From Bacillota bacterium (GTDB lineage: Bacteria; Bacillota; Clostridia; Acetivibrionales; JANLFN01): a DNA stretch of 64,000 bases. The position numbers and the translations under genes were made by a program. The stretch is taken from positions 1 to 64,000 of the forward strand of contig JAEZTC010000004.1 of the NCBI GenBank assembly GCA_023421675.1. Direction: 5' to 3'. Below are positions 25,485-34,597 of the stretch, in pieces. The notes under the pieces were generated by a model that saw only the letters and a list, made by a program, of their open reading frames with translations, did not search any database and was not told where the DNA came from. Positions within the stretch are counted from its first letter, which is position 1. Each line of letters begins with the position of its first letter.

Positions 25485-25497
25485 AAATAATACCTTC

Positions 25498-25893
25498 TTA
25501 CTCAAAATTGTTGTGGGTTAATCCAAACCCTTCTGTAGCTGCATTTATAAATATTATTGTCGGTACTGTAAGAATACCGGCGACTGTACCTGCAAATAAA
25601 CCCATATTTATAATCATAGTAACGACCAGTAATGCAATTGTCGCTGCCTGACTTACTATAAAATTAATTACACTTTTCTTTGCTGCTGTGCCTTTTTTAT
25701 CAATTGACAGAAGCTTTGTAAAAAAGGCCTCCATTGAAGAAAATCTTATGAAACTAAATACTGCCCCTATAAAAATCCCAACCAAAACAATAATTCGTTT
25801 TTTAACAAATATTAAATCAAATATCGTCAAAATAACTAAAAGGATTAATACTCTCTTAAATAAAAACTTCTGAAACTTGCTTTTAATTAACAA
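25498..25893 (-). CDS. atpI: ATP synthase protein I-like (AtpI)
   Basis: The 131-residue membrane protein has four hydrophobic helices (about 13-28, 30-46, 73-90 and 96-115) with a basic loop. It shows little sequence conservation, as is usual for AtpI, which assists c-ring assembly; the call rests on topology and on its place as first gene before atpB. A TTG at 25893 with AAAGGA eight bases upstream serves as start. Confidence 0.8.
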   Translation of the reverse strand: MLIKSKFQKFLFKRVLILLVILTIFDLIFVKKRIIVLVGIFIGAVFSFIRFSSMEAFFTKLLSIDKKGTAAKKSVINFIVSQAATIALLVVTMIINMGLFAGTVAGILTVPTIIFINAATEGFGLTHNNFE

Positions 25894-25961
25894 TATTTTT
25901 TCCTTTATGCAATAAAATCATTAAAGTATTTGTCGACAGCAGCCGATAAATTTAATATAAA

Positions 25962-25993
25962 GAGGCTTAAAGATTAAAATTCTTTAAAGCCTC
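25962..25993 (-). promoter_or_regulatory. Hairpin in the leader of the atp operon
   Basis: Arms GAGGCTTAAAGA and TCTTTAAAGCCTC pair with one bulged base. On the minus strand the stem is followed by TTTATATTAAATTT. It lies between the atp promoter (26036-26064) and atpI, so it could act as a weak attenuator or as an mRNA 5' stabiliser. Confidence 0.5.
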
Positions 25994-26035
25994 ATCGTTT
26001 TACATAGTGCAACCTTGCAATAAATACTTGACTTC

Positions 26036-26064
26036 ATAATAGCACAGTTATTTTATAGAATCAA
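26036..26064 (-). promoter_or_regulatory. Sigma-A promoter of the ATP synthase operon
   Basis: On the minus strand TTGATT (26064-26059) and TATTAT (26041-26036) are separated by exactly 17 bases. Transcription would start about 135 bases before atpI. Confidence 0.75.
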
Positions 26065-26124
26065 TATTTTGTTAAAATATTGTCTTATGGTTTAAACGGT
26101 ATATACCCCTTTGTTTAAGGGCTA

Positions 26125-26153
26125 TTGATAAATAAAGCAAGTAGGTTTATAAT
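26125..26153 (+). promoter_or_regulatory. Sigma-A promoter of motAB
   Basis: TTGATA (26125-26130) and a perfect TATAAT (26148-26153) are 17 bases apart, about 50 bases before motA. No sigma-D (flagellar) -10 sequence such as CCGATAT is visible. Confidence 0.75.
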
Positions 26154-26204
26154 ACGAAATACCTTTTATGTTAATTCATAAATGGACTTCTTGGGAGTGA
26201 TTTA

Positions 26205-27014
26205 ATGGATATAAGTACTATTCTTGGTCTTGTCATAGGTTTTGTAGGCTTACTAGGCGGTTATCTTTTCGAAGCACACTTTAATGTAGCATTATTATCC
26301 GAACTTATTCAACCTTCAGCAGCCCTGATAGTTTTTGGAGGTACTATAGGATGTTTGATGGTATCTTATCCTATGACAGAAATCAAGCGAATACCATCAC
26401 TGCTTCAATTGGTATTCAAGCAGAAGCAGTATAACGAAATAGATATAATAAATAACCTGGCGGACCTCTCTGAAAAAGCGAGAAAAGATGGTCTGCTGAG
26501 CCTTGAACAGGACGCTCAGACAAATGAAAACGAACTCATCAGAAAAGGTCTGGCACTTGTCGTTGATGGTATTGAAACTGAGGTAATTAAGGATATTCTA
26601 GTACGTGAATCATATTTGCATGAAAGCCAGTTCGAGGCCGGCGCAAAAATTTTCGAATCAGCCGGCGGTTACTCCCCTACCATGGGTGTTTTAGGTACCG
26701 TTATGGGTATGGTTAGTATATTAAAAGACCTTTCTAACCCGGACGAACTGGGACCAAAGATATCGGTAGCGTTCGTTGCTACATTATACGGTGTTATGTT
26801 TGCAAACCTTTTCTGGATTGCTTTTGCAACTAAAATAAAGGCTAAGGCTGAAAGAGAAAAAATGATAAGCGACCTTATAATTGAGGGTCTTTTGTCCATA
26901 CAGGCAGGAGAAAACCCGCGTATCATAAAAGAGAAGTTGAATTTGACGCTGCTTGAAAAGATGAATAAAAAGGGCGGCGAGAAAGCAACGGAAGCTGCGG
27001 AATCGGAGGAGTAA
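26205..27014 (+). CDS. motA: Flagellar motor stator protein MotA
   Basis: The 269-residue protein has four membrane helices (about 5-25, 33-52, 150-172 and 182-203) and a large cytoplasmic loop (about 60-145). The Pro in YSPTMGVLGTVMGMV at the start of TM3 is the conserved residue linked to proton flow. With MotB it forms the torque-generating channel. Ribosome binding site is GGGAGTGA. motB begins three bases after its stop. Confidence 0.95.
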   Translation: MDISTILGLVIGFVGLLGGYLFEAHFNVALLSELIQPSAALIVFGGTIGCLMVSYPMTEIKRIPSLLQLVFKQKQYNEIDIINNLADLSEKARKDGLLSLEQDAQTNENELIRKGLALVVDGIETEVIKDILVRESYLHESQFEAGAKIFESAGGYSPTMGVLGTVMGMVSILKDLSNPDELGPKISVAFVATLYGVMFANLFWIAFATKIKAKAEREKMISDLIIEGLLSIQAGENPRIIKEKLNLTLLEKMNKKGGEKATEAAESEE

Positions 27015-27017
27015 CAA

Positions 27018-27866
27018 ATGCCTCAGAGACAAAAACCGAAAGTTGAAAAAGACGGCGCTGAGCGCTATCTGCTTACATATTCCGACCTTATGAATCTTCT
27101 GCTCATATTGTTTATAATTCTATTTGCAATGAGTCAGATAGATATTGAAAAATTCAATAAGTTTGCTGCATCCTTCAGAGAAGAATTTGGCGAAAGCCAA
27201 TCTGCTGCCTTATTGGGAGATGGAGCTACAGGTAATTCAATCCTGGAGCAGGAATTCAATGCACCCTCCTCGGTTTTGCCATCTAAAGCTGAAAGCCAGC
27301 AAATGGATAATGCCAAGGCGACGGTTACAAAGCTGATTCAGAAGGAAAACCTGCAAGGCCAAGTTTCGGTGTCGATGCAGGAGAGAGGTGTATTGATTTC
27401 CATTGAAGCCCAGGTACTTTTTGATCCTGGAAGCGCAGATTTAAAACCGGCTGCCAGAGATACAATAATAAAGATAGGAAAAGTTTTGCTGCAGATGCCT
27501 GGAAAACGTATCAGAGTTGAAGGGCATACTGATTCAGACCCTATAAATACACCCCGTTTCCCCGATAACCTTGAATTATCTACAACAAGAGCAAACAGTG
27601 TTCATAGGATATTAAGGGATGTGGTTGGAGTTAACCGCGATCTAATATCATCTAATGGATTTGGGGAAACTCAGCCGGTAGTTCCAAACAATTCAGTAGC
27701 TAACAAAGCTAAGAACAGGCGTGTTGATATAGTTATCCTAAGAGAAATTTATGATGATGCTGAAACAGGGAAAAACACAGATAAGGCAACCTCAGATAAA
27801 GAAACAACTTCCGGTAAAACAGACATCCAATCTGATACAAAAACAAATACAGATAAAGTGAACTAA
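27018..27866 (+). CDS. motB: Flagellar motor stator protein MotB
   Basis: The 282-residue protein has one membrane helix (about 20-41) beginning TYSDLMNLLLILF; Asp23 is the expected ion-carrying residue. A plug/linker region follows, then an OmpA-like peptidoglycan-binding domain (about 110-250, with VEGHTDSDPINTPRFPDN and NRRVDIVI). It anchors the stator to the wall. The last 30 residues are a Thr/Lys/Asp-rich tail. Asp in this context with a Ser-type neighbour fits a proton-driven stator, but I would not exclude sodium. Confidence 0.95.
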   Translation: MPQRQKPKVEKDGAERYLLTYSDLMNLLLILFIILFAMSQIDIEKFNKFAASFREEFGESQSAALLGDGATGNSILEQEFNAPSSVLPSKAESQQMDNAKATVTKLIQKENLQGQVSVSMQERGVLISIEAQVLFDPGSADLKPAARDTIIKIGKVLLQMPGKRIRVEGHTDSDPINTPRFPDNLELSTTRANSVHRILRDVVGVNRDLISSNGFGETQPVVPNNSVANKAKNRRVDIVILREIYDDAETGKNTDKATSDKETTSGKTDIQSDTKTNTDKVN

Positions 27867-27877
27867 ATAAAAATTAA

Positions 27878-27906
27878 AAAGGTAACTTCTAAAGTTACCT
27901 TTTTTT
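27878..27906. terminator. Bidirectional terminator between motB and wecB
   Basis: Arms AAAGGTAACTT (27878-27888) and AAGTTACCTTT (27892-27902) are followed by a T-run on the plus strand and by A/T-rich sequence giving TTTTTAATTTTT on the minus strand. It sits between convergent genes and can serve both. Confidence 0.9.
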
Positions 27907-27924
27907 ATGTATGTATTAGATTAA

Positions 27925-29076
27925 TTAAGGTTTAAATTCCTGTGGTTTTGTACTCCCAAGCCCAAATTCAAACAGCAGAGCTTGTGCAATTCTGCTGGAA
28001 GCTTTGCCGTCTCCGTATGGATTGACCGCTTTTGCCATCTTTTCATATTCGACGCTTGAATCAAGTAAGTTGCTTGTCATTTCAAATATTTTCCCTGTTT
28101 CAGTCCCTGCAAGTCCTACTGTTCCAGCTTTTACAGCCTCCGGCCTTTCTGTTTCATTTCTTAATACTAGCACCGGTTTGCCCAATGCAGGAGCTTCCTC
28201 CTGAAGTCCTCCGGAATCAGTCAGAATCAAATATGACCTATCCATAAGATTGTGCATATCCTGAACTCCAAGCGGAGATATCAGATGAACACGTTTATTC
28301 TCCCCGAGTATCCTTGAAGCAACCGACTGAACGGCCGGATTAAGGTGAACAGGGTATACGATTTCAATATCATTATATTTGTCAGCAATCATTTTTAAGG
28401 CATTGCATATATGTTCAAGTGGTTCTCCAAGATTTTCTCTTCGGTGTGCGGTTACAGTGATTATCCGCTTACCCGAATGATCCAGTCTTCTAAGCTGTTC
28501 ATCCTCAAAAGTATAATTCTTGTGAACTGTTGTCTTTAAGGCATCAATTACTGTATTACCTGTTACATAAATTTTATTTTCCGGCACAGCTTCATTTAAG
28601 AGATTTTTCTTATTAGTTTCTGTGGGTGAAAAATGAAGGTCAGAAAGTGCACCTGTTAGTTTTCTGTTCATTTCCTCAGGATAAGGAAAGTATTTGTCAA
28701 AGGTGCGCAAACCTGCTTCAACATGTCCTATTGCAATTCTATTGTAGAATGCCGCGAGACCACCAACAAAGGTTGTTGTAGTATCGCCGTGTACAAGTAC
28801 TATATCCGGTTTTACATCTTCAAAAACTCCACTTAACCCTTCAAGTGCCCTTACAGTAATACCTGTAAGTGTTTGTCTGTCTCTCATTATATCCAGGTCA
28901 TAATCAGGTTTGATTTCAAAGAGTTCAAGTACCTGGTCAAGCATCTGCCTATGCTGAGCTGTTACACAAACAATTGATTCTATATTATCATATTTGGAAA
29001 ATTCTTTAACCAATGGTGCCATTTTAACTGCTTCCGGCCTGGTACCAAATACCGTTACAACTTTAATCTTTTTCAC
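27925..29076 (-). CDS. wecB: UDP-N-acetylglucosamine 2-epimerase (non-hydrolysing)
   Basis: This 383-residue GT-B-fold enzyme interconverts UDP-GlcNAc and UDP-ManNAc. It shows VFGTRPEAVKMAPL (8-21), VHGDTTTTFVGG, the GHVEAGLRT segment, HRRENLG (about 212-218) and TDSGGLQEEAP. UDP-ManNAc feeds teichoic-acid-like wall polymers, and the upstream neighbour tagO makes the first lipid intermediate of the same pathway. The two genes are 24 bases apart and co-oriented. Confidence 0.95.
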   Translation of the reverse strand: MKKIKVVTVFGTRPEAVKMAPLVKEFSKYDNIESIVCVTAQHRQMLDQVLELFEIKPDYDLDIMRDRQTLTGITVRALEGLSGVFEDVKPDIVLVHGDTTTTFVGGLAAFYNRIAIGHVEAGLRTFDKYFPYPEEMNRKLTGALSDLHFSPTETNKKNLLNEAVPENKIYVTGNTVIDALKTTVHKNYTFEDEQLRRLDHSGKRIITVTAHRRENLGEPLEHICNALKMIADKYNDIEIVYPVHLNPAVQSVASRILGENKRVHLISPLGVQDMHNLMDRSYLILTDSGGLQEEAPALGKPVLVLRNETERPEAVKAGTVGLAGTETGKIFEMTSNLLDSSVEYEKMAKAVNPYGDGKASSRIAQALLFEFGLGSTKPQEFKP

Positions 29077-29100
29077 TTTTGTTACCTCTTTTATCCGGAT

Positions 29101-30312
29101 TTATTTTGCTTGCTTAACATCACGGACACTGATTTCAGAGTCTTTATTTTTATTGGTTTCATCCTTCAGTATATCTTTTAATTCAAGCTGTTCGCATTCC
29201 TCGATACATGCTTCTTGTCCAGTATCCTTTTCTCCATCATCCTTTTCTTCTATATCACTGTGATTAATCTCATTCATATACCTTGCGCCGCCTATAACAA
29301 AGGCGGAAAGTATTATTACAAGGATAATTGCACTTAAAGCACCCTTATCTGCCAGAACAACTGCACAAAGCCCAAGTACCGCACTTATGGAATACATTAT
29401 GGCAACTGACTGTCTCTGTGTTAATCCCCTGTCGATAAGTCTGTGGTGTAAATGACCACGGTCGGCCTGCATTACAGGTTTATGCTTTAACACTCTTCTG
29501 CTTATGGCAAAAACAGTATCAAACAAAGGAAGTGCCAAAACCATTATAGGAGCAGCAATTGCAATTGCTGCATAAGCCTTTAGGGTTCCCTGTACGGAAA
29601 TTACAGCAAGTGTAAACCCAAGAAAAGCAGAGCCGGTTTCACCCATAAATATTTTTGCAGGATTGAAGTTATAAGGCAAAAATCCCAAAGCACCGCCTGC
29701 AAGAGCCGCTGTTAGAATCGCCATATCCCATCTGTTATAAATAACTGCGACAAAAAACAGCGACAACGATGATATTGAGGCCACTCCTGCTGCGAGCCCA
29801 TCCAAGCCATCTATAAGGTTTAATGCATTGGTAATGCCTATAATCCATATTACTGTAATAATATAGGATATCCAGGTATTAAGCGTAGCAATATGGCTTG
29901 TTGAAAATGGATTCGTCAATATTTCAATTTTAGTCCCTGATAATACTACAATTAAAGCGGCTAAAACCTGAAAGCCAAGCTTTGTTCTTGCTCTTAAAGG
30001 TTTTATATCATCCAATACTCCGCTTATTTCTATTACTATAATACCTGCAATAAGCCCAATGAACTGCTTATCCGGCATATAATAGTTTCCCTTGACACCC
30101 AGCAAAGCACCTAATACATTAAAAAGGATAGATATTAGAAATCCGCTGACAATTGCCAGACCTCCAAACCTTGCAATAGGACGCCTGTGCATCCTTCTGT
30201 CATCCTTAGGTATATCAATGGCGCCTGCTTTGAATGCGAGTTTCTTTGCAATGGGCGTAGAGGCAAAGGCCACTATAAAAGCCAAAGCAAAGATAATAAA
30301 ATACTCTACCAA
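29101..30312 (-). CDS. tagO: Undecaprenyl-phosphate GlcNAc-1-phosphate transferase (TagO/WecA family)
   Basis: The 403-residue MraY/WecA-type protein has about 11 helices. Family motifs are DDRRMHRRPIARFGGLAI (about 38-55), NLIDGLDGLAAG (Asp-rich loop) and the HLHHRLIDRG cytoplasmic loop (about 285-294). It transfers GlcNAc-1-P from UDP-GlcNAc to the lipid carrier, starting wall polymer synthesis. The C-terminal 55 residues are an acidic, Lys/Glu-rich cytoplasmic tail that is longer than usual. Confidence 0.93.
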   Translation of the reverse strand: MVEYFIIFALAFIVAFASTPIAKKLAFKAGAIDIPKDDRRMHRRPIARFGGLAIVSGFLISILFNVLGALLGVKGNYYMPDKQFIGLIAGIIVIEISGVLDDIKPLRARTKLGFQVLAALIVVLSGTKIEILTNPFSTSHIATLNTWISYIITVIWIIGITNALNLIDGLDGLAAGVASISSLSLFFVAVIYNRWDMAILTAALAGGALGFLPYNFNPAKIFMGETGSAFLGFTLAVISVQGTLKAYAAIAIAAPIMVLALPLFDTVFAISRRVLKHKPVMQADRGHLHHRLIDRGLTQRQSVAIMYSISAVLGLCAVVLADKGALSAIILVIILSAFVIGGARYMNEINHSDIEEKDDGEKDTGQEACIEECEQLELKDILKDETNKNKDSEISVRDVKQAK

Positions 30313-30364
30313 ATGAACACCTTCTTTAGTTCATATACCATATTATAGTCAATAAAAATACTCT

Positions 30365-30802
30365 TTATAGTCTGACTACCCTAATTCCCGCTTCTTTTAA
30401 AAGCTCCATTGCAAGCTCATCTGGGTAATCACCTTTGAAAACAATCTTTTTAATGCCTGCGTTAATAGCCATCTTTGCACATAATACACATGGCTGATGT
30501 GTCACATAAAGTATTCCGTCCTTTACGCTTGTGCCTGAATAAGCCGCCTGTACGATTGCATTCTGCTCGGCATGTATTGCCCTGCAAAGTTCGTGCCTTT
30601 GCCCGGATGGGATTTTGAGCTCATCTCTAATACATCCGGTTTCGGTGCAATGCTTGCACCCCATAGGTGCACCATTATATCCGGTGGAAAGGATTCTCTT
30701 ATCCTTTACAATAAGAGCTCCTACCTGACGTCTTTTACATGTTGATCTGGTCTTGATCAAATCAACAATTTCCATGAAATACTCGTCCCATGACGGTCTC
30801 AT
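30365..30802 (-). CDS. dCMP deaminase (ComEB-like)
   Basis: The 145-residue enzyme has the zinc-dependent cytidine deaminase core: HAEQNAIVQAA (His-Ala-Glu, about 76-86) and QPCVLCAKMAINAG (Pro-Cys-x-x-Cys, about 107-120). Additional Cys/His residues near 48-56 (GCKHCTETGC) may hold a second zinc, as in dCMP deaminases. It makes dUMP for thymidylate synthesis. Start ATG 30802 follows a GGGGGTGG stretch. It is part of a nucleotide-salvage pair with upp. Confidence 0.92.
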   Translation of the reverse strand: MRPSWDEYFMEIVDLIKTRSTCKRRQVGALIVKDKRILSTGYNGAPMGCKHCTETGCIRDELKIPSGQRHELCRAIHAEQNAIVQAAYSGTSVKDGILYVTHQPCVLCAKMAINAGIKKIVFKGDYPDELAMELLKEAGIRVVRL

Positions 30803-30889
30803 GAACCCACCCCCAAAAATATTAGCGGTACATCATACTGACGTATTTATTAATAATTAAGTTCCACTGCCTAAACTAATAACAATATA

Positions 30890-31519
30890 CTATTTTGTTC
30901 CGAAAAGCCTGTCCCCTGCGTCTCCCAGACCAGGTACTATATAACCGTGATCATTAAGCTCGTTATCAACTGATGCACAATATATAGCAACGTCAGGATG
31001 ATCCTTGTTTATTCTCTGAATTCCGGCTTTAGATGCAATAAGGCACATAAGCTTAATGTTGCTTACTCCTCTGTCCTTGATGAACTGAATTGCAGCTGAG
31101 GCTGAACCGCCTGTTGCAAGCATCGGGTCAAGTATTACCATATCTCTTTCTTCTGCATCAACAGGAAGCTTGCAATAATACTCAACAGGCTGAAGTGTTT
31201 CCGGATCCCTGTAAAGACCGATATGGCCTACTTTAACCATTGGTAAAAGCCTGAGCATTCCATCAACCATACCAAGTCCTGCTCTAAGAATAGGAACTAT
31301 ACCCATTTTCTTACCGGAAATAACCTTTGTTCTAGCAATCCCAACCGGTGTCTCTATTTCAACTTCTCTTAAAGGCATATCGCGTGTTACTTCATATCCC
31401 ATAAGCATTGCAATTTCCGATACGAGTTCTCTAAACTCTTTTGTGTTTGTATTTTTGTCTCTCAAAAGAGATATTTTGTGCTGAATCAGAGGATGATCGA
31501 AAATAAATACGTTTTCCAT
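30890..31519 (-). CDS. upp: Uracil phosphoribosyltransferase
   Basis: The 209-residue enzyme converts uracil and PRPP to UMP. It has the family motifs VPILRAGLGMVDGM (about 75-88), the PRPP-binding loop DPMLATGGSA (about 131-140), and the uracil-binding C-terminus YIVPGLGDAGDRLFG. Length is typical. It starts 18 bases after rpiB, with GGGGG upstream. Confidence 0.97.
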   Translation of the reverse strand: MENVFIFDHPLIQHKISLLRDKNTNTKEFRELVSEIAMLMGYEVTRDMPLREVEIETPVGIARTKVISGKKMGIVPILRAGLGMVDGMLRLLPMVKVGHIGLYRDPETLQPVEYYCKLPVDAEERDMVILDPMLATGGSASAAIQFIKDRGVSNIKLMCLIASKAGIQRINKDHPDVAIYCASVDNELNDHGYIVPGLGDAGDRLFGTK

Positions 31520-31537
31520 AAATGAGTTGCCCCCTTG

Positions 31538-31984
31538 TTACTTTTGATATTTTTTTTCTATTAATGATATTTTATCAAGCCTTTTCTGATGCTTGCCCCC
31601 TGCAAACTCTGTTTTAAGCCAGGTTTCAACAATATCAAGAGCAAGCCCCAAACCTATTACTCTGGCGCCTAAAGCAAGGATATTAGCGTCATTGTGTTCC
31701 CTGCTCATCTTAGCCATGTAACTGTCTGTACAAAGTGCAGCCCTTATACCTGGAACCTTGTTTGCAGCAATAGAAATTCCAAGCCCGGTACCGCAAATAA
31801 TTATTCCTTTTTCATATTCGCCATTACTTACTGCTTCAGCAACAGCCTGTCCAAAATCCGGGTAATCAACCGAACTGCAGTCACATGTCCCGAAATCTTT
31901 ACAGTCAATTCCCTGCCTGCTCAGATATTCAATAACTTCAGTCTTCAGGTCAAAACCCGCATGATCACTACCGATTGCTATCAT
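31538..31984 (-). CDS. rpiB: Ribose-5-phosphate isomerase B
   Basis: The 148-residue protein has the RpiB/LacAB signature: GSDHAGFDLK (5-14), the anion-hole segment CGTGLGISIAANKVPGIRAAL (catalytic Cys about 67; quoted in part), and SREHNDANIL. It interconverts ribose-5-P and ribulose-5-P in the pentose phosphate pathway. The start ATG at 31984 follows GGAGG. The gene keeps its Firmicute position between the ywlE-type phosphatase and upp, with glyA missing. Confidence 0.95.
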   Translation of the reverse strand: MIAIGSDHAGFDLKTEVIEYLSRQGIDCKDFGTCDCSSVDYPDFGQAVAEAVSNGEYEKGIIICGTGLGISIAANKVPGIRAALCTDSYMAKMSREHNDANILALGARVIGLGLALDIVETWLKTEFAGGKHQKRLDKISLIEKKYQK

Positions 31985-32098
31985 ATTACTTCCTCCAAAT
32001 AAGCTTTGTTCATTTTTTGTTGAGGAAAAATTTCCACATTATTTTCGGTTAGTCCCTTAAATATTTTATAGTATTGAGTTAAGCATGTCAAAAAAAGT

Positions 32099-32590
32099 TT
32101 AATGCCGAATGAGACTAACAAGCTTGTCTACAGCATCTTTTATCTGTCTTGCGCATTTAAGGTAAACCTGCCTGTTCATACCATATGGGTCAAGTACATC
32201 AAGAGTATAATCGTACTCCTTTTCCTTACTATTGATTCTTTTGCCGTAAGCATATTCCATAAGAGTAAATGTATTAGGCTCCAGCTGGGGAAACGCATTA
32301 AGTATCATTTCCTTATGCTGCCTTGTCATGGTAAGTATCAGGTATGAATCCCTCAAAATACTTTCGTTCAAGCATCTTGCCCTGTGACCATATAAATCAA
32401 TATTCCACTCGTTCTTTAGCACATCAATAGCTTCTGCACTGGCAAAATCACCATCGCATGCTGCAAGCCCGGCTGATTCACCTAAATAATCACTTAACTC
32501 AGGTACTGTTTTAACAAGTTCATTAAAAAAGCCCTCAGCCATTGAACTTCTGCAAGTATTGCCTGTACACACAAATAATATTCTTTTCAT
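32099..32590 (-). CDS. ywlE: Low-molecular-weight phosphatase, YwlE-like protein-arginine phosphatase
   Basis: The 163-residue protein has the LMW-PTP loop FVCTGNTCRSSMAEG (6-20) with nucleophile Cys8 and Arg14, and the general acid Asp in LDPYGM (about 132-136). The loop residue Thr12 (CTGNTCR) is the one that distinguishes the arginine phosphatase YwlE from tyrosine phosphatases, which carry Ile or Leu there. Gene order also matches Bacillus ywlE. I therefore predict removal of phosphate from arginine in proteins; no McsB kinase gene is in the window. Confidence 0.85.
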   Translation of the reverse strand: MKRILFVCTGNTCRSSMAEGFFNELVKTVPELSDYLGESAGLAACDGDFASAEAIDVLKNEWNIDLYGHRARCLNESILRDSYLILTMTRQHKEMILNAFPQLEPNTFTLMEYAYGKRINSKEKEYDYTLDVLDPYGMNRQVYLKCARQIKDAVDKLVSLIRH

Positions 32591-32613
32591 TTAAGATTAA
32601 CACCCCAAAAAAT

Positions 32614-33666
32614 CTATGCTTTTATAATGTGATACCCTGCAGCCTTGTTCATTCTGTTCATTATAGCAAGTCCAATACCACTAGTATCTACAGCTTCTGC
32701 GAGAATTACTCCGACACCTATCGAATCAAATTCTCTCAGCATTGCAAAGAGGCTGTTTGCTATTGTTTCAGGTTTATTTCTGTCACCTGCTGAAATAACA
32801 GGCCCTTTTTCATATTGTTTAAAAGTCTGATCGGTTGCAAGAATTCCTGCTAAAATTCCCCGGCTTTCATAATCTCTTTTCATTGAAATAATTTTCCTTA
32901 CAATATCCTCAGGCCTTCCCTCTATTACTATTACTTCGGCCTTGGGTGAATAATGCTTATATTTCATTCCCGGTGATTTTGGCTTAAGGTTTTCACCCGG
33001 TTTTTCCATTATTGCAGGGTCAATGTACACGCTTCCAAGCACTGATTCAAGCTGTTCGTGCGTAACCCCTCCAGGTCTTAATATTACAGGCTTTTCTGAA
33101 GTAAGGTCAATTACGGTAGACTCCAATCCAACGCTGGCATATCCCGCATCAACAATAACATCAACCTTGCCGCTAAGATCATCAATAACATGTTCTGCAC
33201 TTGTAGGACTAGGCTTACCCGATGAGTTTGCACTTGGAGCCGCAACAGGCACTCCTGCTTCATGTATAAGAGAAAGTGCAACAGGATGCGACGGCATTCT
33301 TACTGCAACAGTTTCAATTCCTGCAGTTACCGCATAAGGTACCGCTTCAGATTTGTTCATTATAATAGTAAGCGGCCCGGGCCAGAACTTGTCCATCAAT
33401 TTTACAGCATCAAAAGGTAGGTTTGATACAAGTGGGGAAACCTCACTTCTATCTGATACATGTACTATAAGCGGATTGTCAGAAGGTCTTCCTTTAGCTT
33501 TAAAAATATTACCAACTGCCTTTTCATTAAGCGCATTGGCACCAAGTCCATAAACCGTTTCGGTAGGAAATGCTACAAGTCCGCCGCTTTTCAACACTTG
33601 AGCAGCATACCTGATTTTAGCCGTATCTATATTCTGCAAATCAATTCTAATTATTTCAGTATTCAC
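32614..33666 (-). CDS. tsaC: L-threonylcarbamoyladenylate synthase (TsaC/Sua5)
   Basis: The 350-residue protein has a YrdC-type domain (about 1-205; KSGGLVAFPTETVYGLGAN split, KGRPSDNPLIVHV, Ser-Pro-Thr-Ser) and a C-terminal Sua5 domain (about 235-347). It makes threonylcarbamoyl-AMP for the t6A modification of tRNA. The start is GTG 33666 (VNTEIIRI), ten bases after GGGGAG; the longer frame starting at 33744 has no site and includes the intergenic region. The gene precedes ywlE as in Bacillus. Confidence 0.93.
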   Translation of the reverse strand: MNTEIIRIDLQNIDTAKIRYAAQVLKSGGLVAFPTETVYGLGANALNEKAVGNIFKAKGRPSDNPLIVHVSDRSEVSPLVSNLPFDAVKLMDKFWPGPLTIIMNKSEAVPYAVTAGIETVAVRMPSHPVALSLIHEAGVPVAAPSANSSGKPSPTSAEHVIDDLSGKVDVIVDAGYASVGLESTVIDLTSEKPVILRPGGVTHEQLESVLGSVYIDPAIMEKPGENLKPKSPGMKYKHYSPKAEVIVIEGRPEDIVRKIISMKRDYESRGILAGILATDQTFKQYEKGPVISAGDRNKPETIANSLFAMLREFDSIGVGVILAEAVDTSGIGLAIMNRMNKAAGYHIIKA

Positions 33667-33713
33667 TTGAACAAAACTCCCCGGAAATAGCTTGTAAAGA
33701 AACAAGTTTTTTA

Positions 33714-34454
33714 TTAACAATATGTCGATATTATTATACCACAAAGGATTCCAATAATATTTCCAATTGAAGACAATCTTCCAAGATAAAGTTTTTTTGA
33801 CTCTGGAACCAATTCCCCAAATACTATGTAAAGCATTGCACCACCAGCAAAACCAAGGCAGCCCGACACCATAGAAGTAGAGATTTCACCAAGCAGTGAG
33901 CCGGCGAATGCTCCAAGTCCCATTGGAAGGCCTGATGCAACCGTAAGAATAAAGGCTTTCCATTTGGAAACTCCTCCTGCCCTCATAGGAACTGCTATTG
34001 CAATGCCTTCCGGGACATCATGTATTATGATTACAGCGGTTATTGTAAGTCCAAGCGTAAGCGAAGCTTCCATCCCGGAACCTACCGCAAAACCTTCAGG
34101 AAAGTTATGCAGCGCAATTCCTACTGCAACGAGTATACCCGTCTTTAGCAATCCTGAACGTTCCTGCCTTTTTTTTATATAACTTGCTTTTTTAATAAAG
34201 TGCTCAATTATAACTATACTTATTATACCGGCAACTACGCCAAAAATGGTTACTTCGGTACCTCCCAGTTTAAATGCCTCTGGAATGAGTTCAAAGCATA
34301 CAACAGATGTCATGAGGCCAGCTGAAAATTCTAGTATCAAGCTTAAGGTACGTTTCTTTATATTACCTATAAAAAATGCCATCAGCCCGCCTATGCTTGT
34401 TCCAAGTATGCCTGACAAAAGTCCGAATACAGTGATTTTTAACACATGCTCCAT
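33714..34454 (-). CDS. ZIP-family metal transporter
   Basis: The 246-residue membrane protein has eight helices. The metal sites of the ZIP family are visible: ALHNFPEGFAVG (His-Asn-x-Pro-Glu-Gly, TM4) and IIHDVPEGIAIAVP (His-Asp-x-Pro-Glu-Gly, TM5). It imports zinc or related divalent metals. It sits between prfA and tsaC, where prmC is found in many Firmicutes. A strong terminator separates it from prfA, so it may be a separate unit driving tsaC and the genes downstream. Confidence 0.9.
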   Translation of the reverse strand: MEHVLKITVFGLLSGILGTSIGGLMAFFIGNIKKRTLSLILEFSAGLMTSVVCFELIPEAFKLGGTEVTIFGVVAGIISIVIIEHFIKKASYIKKRQERSGLLKTGILVAVGIALHNFPEGFAVGSGMEASLTLGLTITAVIIIHDVPEGIAIAVPMRAGGVSKWKAFILTVASGLPMGLGAFAGSLLGEISTSMVSGCLGFAGGAMLYIVFGELVPESKKLYLGRLSSIGNIIGILCGIIISTYC

Positions 34455-34552
34455 TTAAATATGCCACCCTGATAAATTAAAAGCTACTCCTAAAATTCTA
34501 TTCATCAACAAGGTGTATTAGTATGGTACAAGGAATTTATATGTTAAGCATT

Positions 34553-34589
34553 AATAAAAAAAGATACCTCGAAATAATTTCAAGGCATC
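34553..34589 (-). terminator. Intrinsic terminator of prfA
   Basis: On the minus strand GATGCCTTGAAA pairs with TTTCGAGGTATC (34563-34589; twelve pairs with two G-U) around a three-base loop, followed by seven T residues. It begins nine bases after the prfA stop. Confidence 0.88.
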
Positions 34590-34597
34590 CTTGTTTG

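Noticed and set aside
33667..33744. Extended N-terminus of TsaC
   Set aside because: The extension has no ribosome binding site, while the GTG at 33666 has GGGGAG and matches the usual family start.
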